From assembly GCF_013343715.1 (NCBI RefSeq), contig NZ_JABUNR010000005.1, forward strand, positions 83,859 to 147,858: a stretch of DNA of 64,000 nt, read 5' to 3'. The position numbers and the translations under genes were made by a program. Under the pieces are notes generated by a model. It ran no database searches. It saw only the letters and a program-made list of their open reading frames with translations, and was not told where the DNA came from. This document shows positions 41,553-49,687 of this stretch, in pieces. This DNA comes from Mesobacillus harenae (GTDB lineage: Bacteria; Bacillota; Bacilli; Bacillales; Cytobacillaceae). Positions within the stretch are counted from its first letter, which is position 1. Each line of letters opens with the position of its first letter.

Positions 41553-43721
41553 TTATTGCACCTTCTTTAGTTCGAGTTTTTCAATCTGTGCTGCACATGC
41601 TTTAAATTCAGGCATCCTCGACATTGGATCAAGCGCGGCAATTGTTAACAGATTAATAGATTGGTCATGTCCGAAGTGGTAAGGGACAAAAACCGTATCT
41701 TTACGAATCGCTTCTGTGATTTTAACTTTGTAAATCGCTTCGCCTCTAAGTGTAAACAAGCGAACTTTTTCTTCATGGCTAATGTTATATTTTTGTGCGG
41801 TTTCGGGGTGAACCTCAACATAGGCCTCCGGGCACATATCTTTTAAAAATTGAATCCGTCTCGTCTGGTTGCCTGAGAGGTAATGATAGACAACGCGGCC
41901 AGTCGTTAACCGGAGGGGAAACTTTTCACTTGGCTCCTCAGCAGGTGGACGGTATGGCAATGCACAAATCTTTGCTTTACCATCTGGGTGATAGAATTTT
42001 TTATCCAAAAACATATGTGGTGTTCCCTTGTCATTTTCGTCCTTACAAGGCCAGAATACTCCATCTTGTTTTTCGATTTTATCCCAGGTAATTCCGTAGT
42101 AATCTGCGTTGCCGCCTTTTGAAGCTAAACGGAATTCTTCACCAACGTCACTAGCTGATTTTAAATGTGAGAAGTATTTCCCTCTTCCTAAGCGTTCACA
42201 TAACTCTATTTGAATTTGCCAGTCTGGTTTGGATTCACCAAGCGGCTCTTGTGCTTTATTAATTTTTATACAACGTCCTTCAAGGTTTGTAACGGTCCCT
42301 TCGTCTTCAGCCCACGTTGTTGTAGGAAGAATCACATCTGCAAATTCTGCAGACTCTGACAGATAGAAATCAGCGCATACCATGAAATCAAGGTTCTTCA
42401 TTTGTTCTCTAACATAATTCAAATTTGGGGCAGACACTGCTGGGTTTGAGCATAATAAGTACAAACCGCGGATCGTCTTCTGCTCCATTAATCCGAACAT
42501 TTCATAAGCGGAAACCCCTGCTTCTGGCATTTCTTCGGGTTCAATTCCCCATACCTTAGCTACTTCCTTTACGTGCTCAGGGTTTGCAATCTTCCTGTAG
42601 CCTGGCAGGGCATCTGCCTTTTGCCCGTGCTCACGCCCGCCCTGGCCATTTCCTTGACCTGTAAACGTGGCAACACCTGCTTTAGGGCGGCCAATTTTAC
42701 CTGTTACTAATGCCATGTTTGTGTACCCTGAAACGTTGTCTACACCTTTAACCTGCTGTTCAATACCGCGGGCGAACATAACGATAGCATTAGGAGCTTT
42801 ACCATATATTTCAGCAGCACGTATAATTTTCTCCGGAGCAACTCCAGTAAGTTCACTCGTGTATTCTGGTGTAAATAGTTTCACTAGTTCCTTTGTTTCT
42901 TCAAAGCCATTTGTATGTTTGTTAACAAATTCTTCATCGGCATAGCCATTTTGAATTAATTGATTCAAAATTCCGTTTGCTAAGGCAAGGTCTGTTCCTG
43001 GTCTTAAATCCAAATGAACATCGGCTCTTCTGGCGATTGGTGTCTCTCTAGGGTCGGCTACAATTAAGTAACCACCTCTCTCCTGAACTGCCCACACTCG
43101 AAACATTGATGTTGGATGGCACTCAGCAGTGTTGCTGCCGGCAATAAATAAACAATCTGTCTCATGAAGATCTGTCCATGGAAGTGTGGAACCCCGGTCA
43201 ACTCCGAATGATCTCATAAATCCGCCGGCAGCACTTGCCATACAAAAACGTCCATTATAATCAATATAACGAGTTTGTAAGCCCACACGAGCAAACTTAC
43301 CAGTCAGGTAACATTTTTCGTTGGTCATCGATACGCCGCTATAAACACTTAGTGAATCTTTCCCATAATTATTTTGAAGTTCTTGGAATTTATTCACGAT
43401 CAAGTCGTACGCTTCATCCCAGCTCGCTTCCCTGAAGCCTTCTTTGGTTCCTTTTAATGAAGCATCGTCCCGAATCAATGGCTTTAGGATCCGGTCATCG
43501 TGGTTTGTCTGCTGATAAGCTGTAACACCTTTAGGGCACATTTTCCCGACCGTTACCGGCCAGTCATAACGAGGTTCTACCCCGATGATTTTGTTTGTTT
43601 TTGTATTTACTCTAAGATTCATTCCGCATTGCATCCCACAGTAGCTGCAATGAGTTTTAACTAGCTTTTCGTTTGGGTGAGTTACGTTTTCGACTTCTTT
43701 AAAAAATTTATCCCTTTGCAT
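41553..43721 (-). CDS. Molybdopterin oxidoreductase, NapA/NasC-type nitrate reductase catalytic subunit
   Basis: 722 residues. N-terminal [4Fe-4S] motif HCSYCGMQCGMNLRV then KMCPKG (about 24-64); Mo-bis-MGD domains follow. The presumed Mo ligand is Cys in NGRFCMASAAGGF (about 157), as in NapA/NasC, unlike Asp in NarG. C-terminal molydop-binding domain with LTTGRVVYHYLSGNQTRR (about 608-625) and HFGHDQSINLLT. No signal peptide, so cytoplasmic. Coupled to a cytochrome b gene (14-base overlap). With NarK and Nre-like genes nearby, nitrate is the most probable substrate; another oxyanion or formate cannot be excluded from sequence. Confidence 0.82.
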   Translation of the reverse strand: MQRDKFFKEVENVTHPNEKLVKTHCSYCGMQCGMNLRVNTKTNKIIGVEPRYDWPVTVGKMCPKGVTAYQQTNHDDRILKPLIRDDASLKGTKEGFREASWDEAYDLIVNKFQELQNNYGKDSLSVYSGVSMTNEKCYLTGKFARVGLQTRYIDYNGRFCMASAAGGFMRSFGVDRGSTLPWTDLHETDCLFIAGSNTAECHPTSMFRVWAVQERGGYLIVADPRETPIARRADVHLDLRPGTDLALANGILNQLIQNGYADEEFVNKHTNGFEETKELVKLFTPEYTSELTGVAPEKIIRAAEIYGKAPNAIVMFARGIEQQVKGVDNVSGYTNMALVTGKIGRPKAGVATFTGQGNGQGGREHGQKADALPGYRKIANPEHVKEVAKVWGIEPEEMPEAGVSAYEMFGLMEQKTIRGLYLLCSNPAVSAPNLNYVREQMKNLDFMVCADFYLSESAEFADVILPTTTWAEDEGTVTNLEGRCIKINKAQEPLGESKPDWQIQIELCERLGRGKYFSHLKSASDVGEEFRLASKGGNADYYGITWDKIEKQDGVFWPCKDENDKGTPHMFLDKKFYHPDGKAKICALPYRPPAEEPSEKFPLRLTTGRVVYHYLSGNQTRRIQFLKDMCPEAYVEVHPETAQKYNISHEEKVRLFTLRGEAIYKVKITEAIRKDTVFVPYHFGHDQSINLLTIAALDPMSRMPEFKACAAQIEKLELKKVQ

Positions 43722-44796
43722 TCTGGTTGGCCTCCTTGACCTTTACTTCGTGTGTTGGGAATCCGGAGAATTGTGCAATCCGGTATTTCCGTCTGCATGG
43801 AAGACATAATTCAGCAAGATGGAAACCTTCCTTTGTTTCAAATTCCATATTGTTTACTCCAAGTACATTAACGACATCCTGTGATTGTTCAGTAGAAACA
43901 AATGATGTTCCGCAAACTTTACATTCTTTCTTGGACTGTTCCATATAATGCTCTCGATAGTTTCTCGCAAACACGCTGAGCGGCCGGAACGGGATATGAG
44001 CAAGCTTCCCAAAAGGAAGGTAAATGAGTGTGATGATTACGCCCCATTGATGGATCAGTGACATGGCCGGCTGGCCCCAGCCGTGCAGCACTACGTTTTG
44101 GAAGGTTAATGATAACCCTGTAATACTAATGAACAGCAGCAAGTAAAGTGGCAGGAAATCATACATGAATTTTTGTTCTGCTCTTGCCTGCATGTTTTTA
44201 AGTCTGCGGTAGAACACCATTGAAACACCTGTGATTACCATAACTGCTGAAAAGTTTAATGCGTTATAAAAGAAGAATGCTAGTATGCCATCAGCTTTTA
44301 CCGTCATCAGGTTGATTCCCATAAAGACTACAGTGTAGAATCCGTTTTCCGGCATTGTGAAGTACATCCATCCAAATACGAGCGGAAAAGTTACCATACA
44401 GGAAAGGATGACACCCCACCCCATCATGATGTGCTGTGTCCAGCGGTAGATTCCACGGTTCCAGATAAAGTTATAGGTTGCCAGATGGTCAACAGAAGTT
44501 TTCGCTGTTGATTTTCTAAAAAGAAGCTTAATGCCTTTTTTTATGAAGATCTTTGTTGGCGGTCTTTCGCCCCAGGCGATGAACCGGTAGAAGAAGCCTC
44601 CGATAAAAACGATCGTTCCGACCATGTAGCCATAAAGATTTAAATCCACGTGAGTAAACTGTCTCGTTGCAATAAAGGATAAAAACACAATGACACTAAC
44701 CGTTATAAACATTGATTTAGCAAATTTTGAAGCGAATGCATTACCAGATGGTTTTGAATGCGTCGCTGTTTGTTTAGTTGAAATTTCTGCTTGCAT
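43708..44796 (-). CDS. NarI-like membrane cytochrome b with C-terminal Cys-rich tail
   Basis: 362 residues, first gene of the operon. About six TM helices (28-45, 55-75, 120-145, 155-175, 225-245, 255-275). Candidate haem ligands lie in TQHIMMGWGVILS (about 119) and LIHQWGVIITLIYLPFGKLA with HIPF. After the last helix a cytoplasmic tail carries KECKVCGTS (about 291) and LCLPCRRKYR (about 334), two CxxC pairs about 43 residues apart, looking like a zinc ribbon or rubredoxin-like knuckle; this tail is not part of ordinary NarI. It probably oxidises quinol and passes electrons to the Fe-S subunit. RBS AAGGGAGGACTTAAGC. Confidence 0.75.
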   Translation of the reverse strand: MQAEISTKQTATHSKPSGNAFASKFAKSMFITVSVIVFLSFIATRQFTHVDLNLYGYMVGTIVFIGGFFYRFIAWGERPPTKIFIKKGIKLLFRKSTAKTSVDHLATYNFIWNRGIYRWTQHIMMGWGVILSCMVTFPLVFGWMYFTMPENGFYTVVFMGINLMTVKADGILAFFFYNALNFSAVMVITGVSMVFYRRLKNMQARAEQKFMYDFLPLYLLLFISITGLSLTFQNVVLHGWGQPAMSLIHQWGVIITLIYLPFGKLAHIPFRPLSVFARNYREHYMEQSKKECKVCGTSFVSTEQSQDVVNVLGVNNMEFETKEGFHLAELCLPCRRKYRIAQFSGFPTHEVKVKEANQNAKG

Positions 44797-44841
44797 GCTT
44801 AAGTCCTCCCTTAATGTAAACCTGTTTGTTTTCTTACTCTT

Positions 44842-44847
44842 ATTGTA
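44842..44847 (-). promoter_or_regulatory. Likely -10 box of the molybdenum-enzyme operon
   Basis: TACAAT on the minus strand. There is no recognisable -35; the palindromes at 44873-44907 occupy the expected activator position (centres at about -44 and -65 from the inferred start). Confidence 0.5.
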
Positions 44848-44872
44848 AAGAGAGAGACGTTTTTTCTTTATC

Positions 44873-44907
44873 AGGGGAATCCCCTATCTACTCAGGGAAA
44901 CTCCCCT
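44873..44907 (-). promoter_or_regulatory. Two GC-rich palindromes, probable NreC-type boxes
   Basis: AGGGGAATCCCCT (44873-44885) is a perfect palindrome with one central base. AGGGAAACTCCCCT (44894-44907) is an imperfect copy. Centres are 21 bp apart. Staphylococcal NreC is reported to bind GC-rich palindromes before narG and nir promoters; the NreC-like gene lies 8 kb away in this window. Confidence 0.6.
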
Positions 44908-44934
44908 ATTTACCCCCGGTTTGTGTCGAAATTG

Positions 44935-45361
44935 TAACAGGAGGAGGTTGGGAAGGTTTTTATAGTATTTATGGTTTGTATATTTAAGTCGAATCGCGCA
45001 TCTTCGAACTGTGGAGGTAATAACACTGGATTGAGGGACAACTTGCCTTAAGGTTTGGGATTGAGAAGTTCCTATAAGGTGAATGGGATGATTTTAAATA
45101 TCTTAACTTGGACAGAGAAGTTAAGTTTGTATCTATTGAAGTCATGGTTTAAGGAGGTTGCCTTTAGCTAGGTGCAGTTTTTTAAAAGGTTTGCACCGCA
45201 CTGATGAGCTTAAATCATTTGATCGGAACTTAAGAAGTGTGTGGGAATTCCAGAAAAGAAATGAGGAAGGTCAGGTCTAGGGCTTCCTAAAGTTTTAGAC
45301 CTTTTATCATTGAAAATATGGTACTTTTATAGAAGGAGAATAATAGAAACAGGAGGACAGT
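44935..45361. other. Intergenic region with a plus-strand terminator and a possible gene remnant
   Basis: 427 bases. A 50-codon open frame (about 45128-45279) ends in a protein-like stretch (ELKSFDRNLRSVWEFQKRNE), but lacks a start codon with RBS. It is followed by a good hairpin, AGGTCTA (45273-45279) with TAGACCT (45296-45302) and TTTTATC. This looks like the tail of a decayed gene. The promoter and RBS (ACAGGAGGACAGT) of the next gene lie at the right end. Confidence 0.4.
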
Positions 45362-46276
45362 ATGAAAGAAAAATATTTATGGGCAGCGCTGATTGTCATT
45401 TTAATTAGCTGGGCTGGCAATTATACATATTTTCAATCAAAACAGCTCGATGAGCCGATCTTTTTAAAGCACTATTCCGATTCGTATTACATCAAAGATG
45501 GAGAAAGCATGCTTACGTTTTATTACCTTACCAATAAGCAAAACCCCGCAAATGTGCATTACTTGAGAATTGATGGACATGAATTCTATCCTAATAACCA
45601 AGGAATGTCTTTTCATTATGACCAGGAATTCCGCCATCACTACTTAAAATCCGTTATGATCCCATTTCCTGAACATTCCTTGCCTATTAGCGGTGATGGG
45701 ACTTGGACTTTCGAATCAATGGAAGTTGGTTTTGATCAGTACCCTCCAAGAACCTATGATATTGGAAAGGTCGCATTCTATCCCCAACAGGAAGCTGAGC
45801 TGCCATTTGATTTCCGGATGAGCTCAGGAAGCTCAAGCCATCGAAGTGATACAGCATTTGTGGCTACCGAAAAAGTAACACTAGAAGCTATAAAAATTCC
45901 CTTTCCAGAAGCAGCTGATGACCTAGAAGTTAAGCTTAACTTAGATCAGGAAAAATTGAAGGAACTGGATGCCCTTCAAGACGGAAGAGATATCCCCGAA
46001 TGGTACGATCAAAGTTTGCATGAGGACTGGAACAAGATCGATGGAGTGATAGCCAACGATGATTTCTTTCCTTATTCAATTGAAAAGGATGAATGGCTGA
46101 GAATGATGATTTACTTTAACCCAGAAAGGACGAGTGCCTTTGAGTTTAGTCTTAATCTACAAGGTACAACCGAAAATGGAGAGAGGTTTAACATTATGGC
46201 CCCTATTAACGACTTTCCTTCTTTAGAACAAAAGGATGTCGATGAACTAGTTGACCAGCAAGGGGGCGCATACTAA
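45362..46276 (+). CDS. Membrane-anchored extracytoplasmic protein, unknown function (304 aa)
   Basis: 304 residues: one N-terminal TM helix (YLWAALIVILISWAGNYTYF, about 5-24) and a large outside domain rich in aromatic residues and beta strands. Two related halves may exist (ESMEVGFDQYPPRTYDIGKV and MMIYFNPERTSAFEFSLNLQ). No enzyme motif. Stop and the next start overlap by one base (TAATG), so it forms a unit with the following membrane protein. Not recognised. A two-component membrane system of unknown role is inferred. Confidence 0.65.
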   Translation: MKEKYLWAALIVILISWAGNYTYFQSKQLDEPIFLKHYSDSYYIKDGESMLTFYYLTNKQNPANVHYLRIDGHEFYPNNQGMSFHYDQEFRHHYLKSVMIPFPEHSLPISGDGTWTFESMEVGFDQYPPRTYDIGKVAFYPQQEAELPFDFRMSSGSSSHRSDTAFVATEKVTLEAIKIPFPEAADDLEVKLNLDQEKLKELDALQDGRDIPEWYDQSLHEDWNKIDGVIANDDFFPYSIEKDEWLRMMIYFNPERTSAFEFSLNLQGTTENGERFNIMAPINDFPSLEQKDVDELVDQQGGAY

Positions 46277-46869
46277 TGATGAGAAACAGCTTCAGCAAAC
46301 TGTTTTGGGGATTTATTTTAGTATTAATTGAGATTCATTTAATAGTCGTTGATATTTTGCCCGATCCGCTCGGCTACCTGCTGATTTTTTGGGGCGTACA
46401 GTCCGCGGCAACAGAAGATCCCGCCGGAAAAAAGGCAAAAACACTGGCACTTATCTTGATGTTCGTTTCGCTTCCAACCATCTTTATTCAGCAAAATCAA
46501 ACCGCTAATGAGTTTGGACAGCTTGCACCGATTGATGGATGGGCCTTTTACATGCATGCAATTGGGCTATTAAAATTAGTTCTCGTTTTCTTTGTTTTTA
46601 AAATGATGATCAGTATCGTGAAAGAACGCGGGGAAAGCGACCTCGTTAGCCGTACCTCCACAACCCTATTGGTCTATATGATAGTGATGCTTTGCAATAG
46701 TTTTCTGCAAACCTTTACTATGAACATGGGAAGCAATATGCTGTTGGGCCTTATATTCATAATAGTCAGCTCCTCGATGATTATGGAAATCGTCTTCCTG
46801 GTTTTATTAAGGAGATTTATGAAAATTCAGGATGAACCAGATAATGAAAGCCATTCTATAGAAATATAG
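46276..46869 (+). CDS. Polytopic membrane protein, unknown function (197 aa)
   Basis: 197 residues with about five TM helices (8-28, 32-45, 54-72, 92-115, 130-180). The start MRNSFSKLFWGFILVLIEIH then VVDILPDPLGYLLIFWGVQS is a pattern I have seen in uncharacterised bacillar membrane proteins. Two overlapping ATG codons at 46276 and 46279. No transport or catalytic motif. Translationally coupled to the preceding gene. Ends with a strong terminator. Confidence 0.65.
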   Translation: MMRNSFSKLFWGFILVLIEIHLIVVDILPDPLGYLLIFWGVQSAATEDPAGKKAKTLALILMFVSLPTIFIQQNQTANEFGQLAPIDGWAFYMHAIGLLKLVLVFFVFKMMISIVKERGESDLVSRTSTTLLVYMIVMLCNSFLQTFTMNMGSNMLLGLIFIIVSSSMIMEIVFLVLLRRFMKIQDEPDNESHSIEI

Positions 46870-46871
46870 GA

Positions 46872-46912
46872 ACAATAAACCCAAGCCTGGACTTGGGTTT
46901 ATTTTATTTAAA
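46872..46912 (+). terminator. Intrinsic terminator of the two membrane genes
   Basis: AAACCCAAG (46877-46885) pairs with CTTGGGTTT (46892-46900), followed by ATTTTATTT. Confidence 0.9.
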
Positions 46913-46926
46913 TTGTCCTATAGTAT

Positions 46927-47064
46927 CTAGTATTTTTCTATAATAGGAAGCCTCATGGGCACAAACCAGTTCTTCCCAGCCTCATTGTGAATTTCCTTCG
47001 CAGGAATTTCCACTCCTTTCATTAATAGTTGATCTGCCGGACCAGATATAATAATTGTTCTCTT
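46927..47064 (-). pseudogene. C-terminal fragment of an unidentified protein gene
   Basis: On the minus strand 45 codons read in protein-like fashion (IIISGPADQLLMKGVEIPAK, EIHNEAGKNWFVPMRLPIIE) to a TAG at 46927. The frame is closed upstream by TAA (47065-47067) and has no RBS-linked start. Probably the remnant of a gene whose 5' part is gone. Family not recognised. Confidence 0.35.
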
Positions 47065-47112
47065 TTACCATTCCTACTATCAAAATTTGATGCTTTCAGG
47101 GAAAACTATCCA

Positions 47113-47137
47113 GTTTCTTCTCGCTTTTTACGGGTAT
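47113..47137 (+). promoter_or_regulatory. Sigma-B-type promoter of the csbD-like gene
   Basis: GTTTCT (47113-47118), 13-bp spacer, GGGTAT (47132-47137). The consensus is GTTTAA-N12-15-GGGTAT, so the fit is good. It is 35 bases before the start codon of a CsbD-family gene, a known sigma-B regulon type. Confidence 0.75.
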
Positions 47138-47171
47138 TTATATACTATTAGACCTTAAGGAGGCTATATTC

Positions 47172-47369
47172 ATGGCAAACGAAGAACAAACAAAAGGCAG
47201 CTTTGACCAAGTAAAAGGCGAAGCAAAGAAACAGTTTGGCAAGCTTACTGATAACGAATCAATGGAAGCAGAAGGCCGCATGGACAAAGGCGAAGGCAAA
47301 CTTAAAGAGACTTATGGTAACGCTAAAGAAGACGTCTCAGATAAATTTAACGACAAGCATAGAGATTAA
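47172..47369 (+). CDS. csbD: CsbD-family general stress protein
   Basis: 65 residues with the CsbD signature FDQVKGEAKKQFGKLTDNES (about 11-30) followed by MEAEGRMDKGEGKLKETYGN. Highly charged, helical. Family size 60-70. In B. subtilis csbD is a sigma-B regulon member of unknown biochemical function; a sigma-B-like promoter is visible here. RBS AAGGAGGCTATATTC. Monocistronic with its own terminator. Confidence 0.9.
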   Translation: MANEEQTKGSFDQVKGEAKKQFGKLTDNESMEAEGRMDKGEGKLKETYGNAKEDVSDKFNDKHRD

Positions 47370-47377
47370 TATAGTAT

Positions 47378-47416
47378 GGAACGTCCGGTGTGAACTGATC
47401 CCCGGGCGTTTTTTAA
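47378..47416 (+). terminator. Intrinsic terminator of csbD
   Basis: ACGTCCGG (47381-47388) pairs with CCGGGCGT (47402-47409), one G-U pair, followed by TTTTTT. Confidence 0.85.
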
Positions 47417-47426
47417 TTATAAAAAT

Positions 47427-48398
47427 CTAGTAATCGATAAAAGGCGAATGATAAACTCTCCCCTTAGTTTTTCCGGAGACAGAGAAGTTCATATTTGAGA
47501 GAAAGTTGAAGATTGATTGGGGGAAATTTAGATTTAAGAAGTTTCGGATGTCCTCATTGATAGCTGTATCCTTGATTATTAAAAAATAGTCAAGAATAGC
47601 CTGTTTGTATGCCGCTTTTATATTTATTTTACATACTGGACAGTGCCATGATTGGCGCTTTCTTTTCATGGCCGTATGGCTGCAGTCAGGGCACAGGACA
47701 CCTTTTATAATCTCCTCGGACTCGATGGAAAATGATTTTAAGATTTCATACTTTTCAGGTTCGTGGTTTTTTATTAGTAGTCTTTTCAGTCTTTTTATTT
47801 CTTTTTTATCAATAGGTTCTTCTTTATATATAGATTCAAACGCTTGAATCCTTTCATAAAGCTGCTCAGAATGGCAAATTCTTTTTTTTACTTCAGGATT
47901 ATATGATGTCATCTTAAGAATAGCTGTTGGATTACAGTAAACAACAAGATGTTCCATCGGCTGCTTGGTTAATTGTTGGCCATCAAGCCATTGCTGATAC
48001 TGGAGTTGCTGCCTCTTTACCTGAAGAATCGGATTGATCATCCTTTCCTCAGCACCTTTATAAACTCTTGTTACCTGATCAAATGTGTTATCAAACGTTA
48101 TCGTGCCGGAGATGTTTTTAATTTCTAGTAGGAGAGTAAAGTTTGAGGATACGAGCAGGGTGTCAATTTGGAAGAAAAATTGGCTGCGTGCCATACGGAG
48201 TTGGTGAAAAACAAGATACTTTTTTTCATTGAGAAAGCTTAAATAATAATCAATTGATTCCTCCCCATAATATCCAGCATACCGCCGGGTCAATTCTTGT
48301 TCAATCAGCTGTCTTTTTCGATGATCAGTCGGAAGCCTCCTCAGCAATGCTTCCAAAATTAAAATTTTCAGTGGAATTTTACGTTTTTTCGCGATCAA
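47427..48398 (-). CDS. NERD-domain protein with C-terminal zinc ribbon
   Basis: 323 residues from TTG 48398 (MIAKKRKIPLKI after initiator change); this start lies 7 bases after AAGGAG, whereas the ATG at 48404 is too close. NERD nuclease-related domain (about 30-140): AGYYGEESIDYYLSFL, then FFFQIDTLLVSSNFTLLLEI with EIKNISG, the D…E-x-K nuclease-like core. C-terminal zinc ribbon LCPDCSHTA…HCPVCKIN (about 240-265). Many bacilli carry such NERD proteins; role unknown, a nucleic-acid-processing function is inferred. Monocistronic. Confidence 0.8.
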   Translation of the reverse strand: MIAKKRKIPLKILILEALLRRLPTDHRKRQLIEQELTRRYAGYYGEESIDYYLSFLNEKKYLVFHQLRMARSQFFFQIDTLLVSSNFTLLLEIKNISGTITFDNTFDQVTRVYKGAEERMINPILQVKRQQLQYQQWLDGQQLTKQPMEHLVVYCNPTAILKMTSYNPEVKKRICHSEQLYERIQAFESIYKEEPIDKKEIKRLKRLLIKNHEPEKYEILKSFSIESEEIIKGVLCPDCSHTAMKRKRQSWHCPVCKINIKAAYKQAILDYFLIIKDTAINEDIRNFLNLNFPQSIFNFLSNMNFSVSGKTKGRVYHSPFIDY

Positions 48399-48488
48399 AA
48401 ACATCACTCCTTATCATTCTTGTATTAAAAATTCGATAGATCCTCTTAATTTCCTTCTCGTTCTCTTTCATAATGGGAGGTTATTGTT

Positions 48489-48593
48489 TATTCCTGGGAG
48501 TTTGGGAGGAATTCGAGGGAGTTTGCCCATAATTCAACGCCCATGGATGATTATTCCGGGGAGTTAGATCGTAATTCCTGATCATCAAATATT
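48489..48593. repeat. Degenerate 21-bp tandem repeat, five units
   Basis: The box (T/A)ATTC recurs at 48489, 48510, 48531, 48552 and 48573, an exact 21-bp period; GGGAGTT follows at the same offset in units 1 and 2 (48496, 48517) and one base earlier or later in unit 4. Lies between the NERD gene promoter and the terminator of the channel operon. Confidence 0.65.
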
Positions 48594-48616
48594 CTGAATA
48601 ATAAAAACAGCCATAC

Positions 48617-48654
48617 GCACAAAAAAAACCTGCACCCCAACTGGGATGCAGACT
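48617..48654 (-). terminator. Intrinsic terminator of the K+ channel operon
   Basis: CTGCACCCCA (48630-48639) pairs with TGGGATGCAG (48642-48651), one mismatch/wobble. On the minus strand TTTTTTTTG follows. Confidence 0.9.
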
Positions 48655-48655
48655 C

Positions 48656-49681
48656 TCACACTACTTTTTCATATGTTTCTTTATCGCAAATGACAAACAT
48701 TTTTGTACCTTCCGGGATTTGTTCGTTATGCCTGCGGGCGATATCAAGCTGATTGCCGTCCGAGATTAAAATGGCTCCTTGCTCAAACAGTTCCATCGCG
48801 GCATCCTTATATGTGTTCCAGTGCGGTTTTTTGACAATTTCATATAGGTTTTCGCCCTCTGCTTTGCTTAGCAGCTGTTTGAACAGCCGGCTAGATCCTG
48901 GGTGGATCGCTGCCTGCGCCATCAATCTAGATACCGATTCATTTGATAAAATAAATTCGTCGACCTTTGCATATTCAAAAAGAGAAATATTTTTTTCTTT
49001 CATAATCTCTACTATTGTATATAAGCTTTTATCGTATTTTTTCGATATGTACTCAACTCTTGAAGCGATTAGAAGTGTTTTTCCATCCGCATATTCTGCA
49101 TATTCGATTTTCTCATCTGTAAAAATGGACACTGAGTTTGATTCCAGTATATTGGCCATCATCAGGATGTCCTCTTCGGCCGGGTCACCGCTGATAAAAT
49201 GAACGCGATCATCGTCAATCGGTGACTTGCCGGCATGGTCGATTACTACGATGTTAGCTTTTTTTCCGCTGGAGACGATCTCTTCAATTACATTACCGAG
49301 TTTTTCTTTTGAAGATCCGATTAATATATAATGCCCGTTGCCTGTATATTTCAATTTCCCTTCCTCCCTTAGTCTCCGGAAATGGCTGAAGCTTTCAAAG
49401 ATTTTCCCAATGATAACCCCCATGGCGCCTATTCCAATTGTGTATAACAGAATCATCGTAAAAATCCGCCCTGCATCAGTCACTGGTGAATAATCACCAT
49501 ATCCAACCGTTACAACCGTTGTCATCGTCCACCATAGTGCATCAAGGAATCTTGGGAAGGTATCAGGCTCTAGTTTTTGGATAATCAAACTGCTTAACGC
49601 TAGTACCAGTAACGTCAAAACTATTACCTGCCAAAGTCTTACTTTAATGAGCTTCGAGAAAAATTGGTATAAAATCCACAA
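48656..49681 (-). CDS. yugO: Two-TM potassium channel with TrkA-N (RCK) domain, YugO-like
   Basis: 341 residues (YugO 328). TM1 (about 18-36), pore with selectivity filter TVVTVGYGDY (about 53-62), TM2 (about 72-92), then a TrkA-N/RCK domain starting GHYILIGSSKEKLGNVIEEI (about 116-135). The G-x-S-x-x-x-x nucleotide loop is variant (IGSSKEK) but recognisable. TTG start with GGGGTG 8 bases upstream. Last of a five-gene operon with an ATP-grasp amidoligase. In B. subtilis YugO mediates K+ efflux in biofilm signalling; here the neighbours differ. Confidence 0.88.
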   Translation of the reverse strand: MWILYQFFSKLIKVRLWQVIVLTLLVLALSSLIIQKLEPDTFPRFLDALWWTMTTVVTVGYGDYSPVTDAGRIFTMILLYTIGIGAMGVIIGKIFESFSHFRRLREEGKLKYTGNGHYILIGSSKEKLGNVIEEIVSSGKKANIVVIDHAGKSPIDDDRVHFISGDPAEEDILMMANILESNSVSIFTDEKIEYAEYADGKTLLIASRVEYISKKYDKSLYTIVEIMKEKNISLFEYAKVDEFILSNESVSRLMAQAAIHPGSSRLFKQLLSKAEGENLYEIVKKPHWNTYKDAAMELFEQGAILISDGNQLDIARRHNEQIPEGTKMFVICDKETYEKVV

Positions 49682-49687
49682 TGTTCT

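Noticed and set aside
45128..45281. Possible small protein gene ahead of the 304-aa gene
   Set aside because: Protein-like C-terminus and a following terminator, but no start codon with RBS; noted only as a possible remnant.
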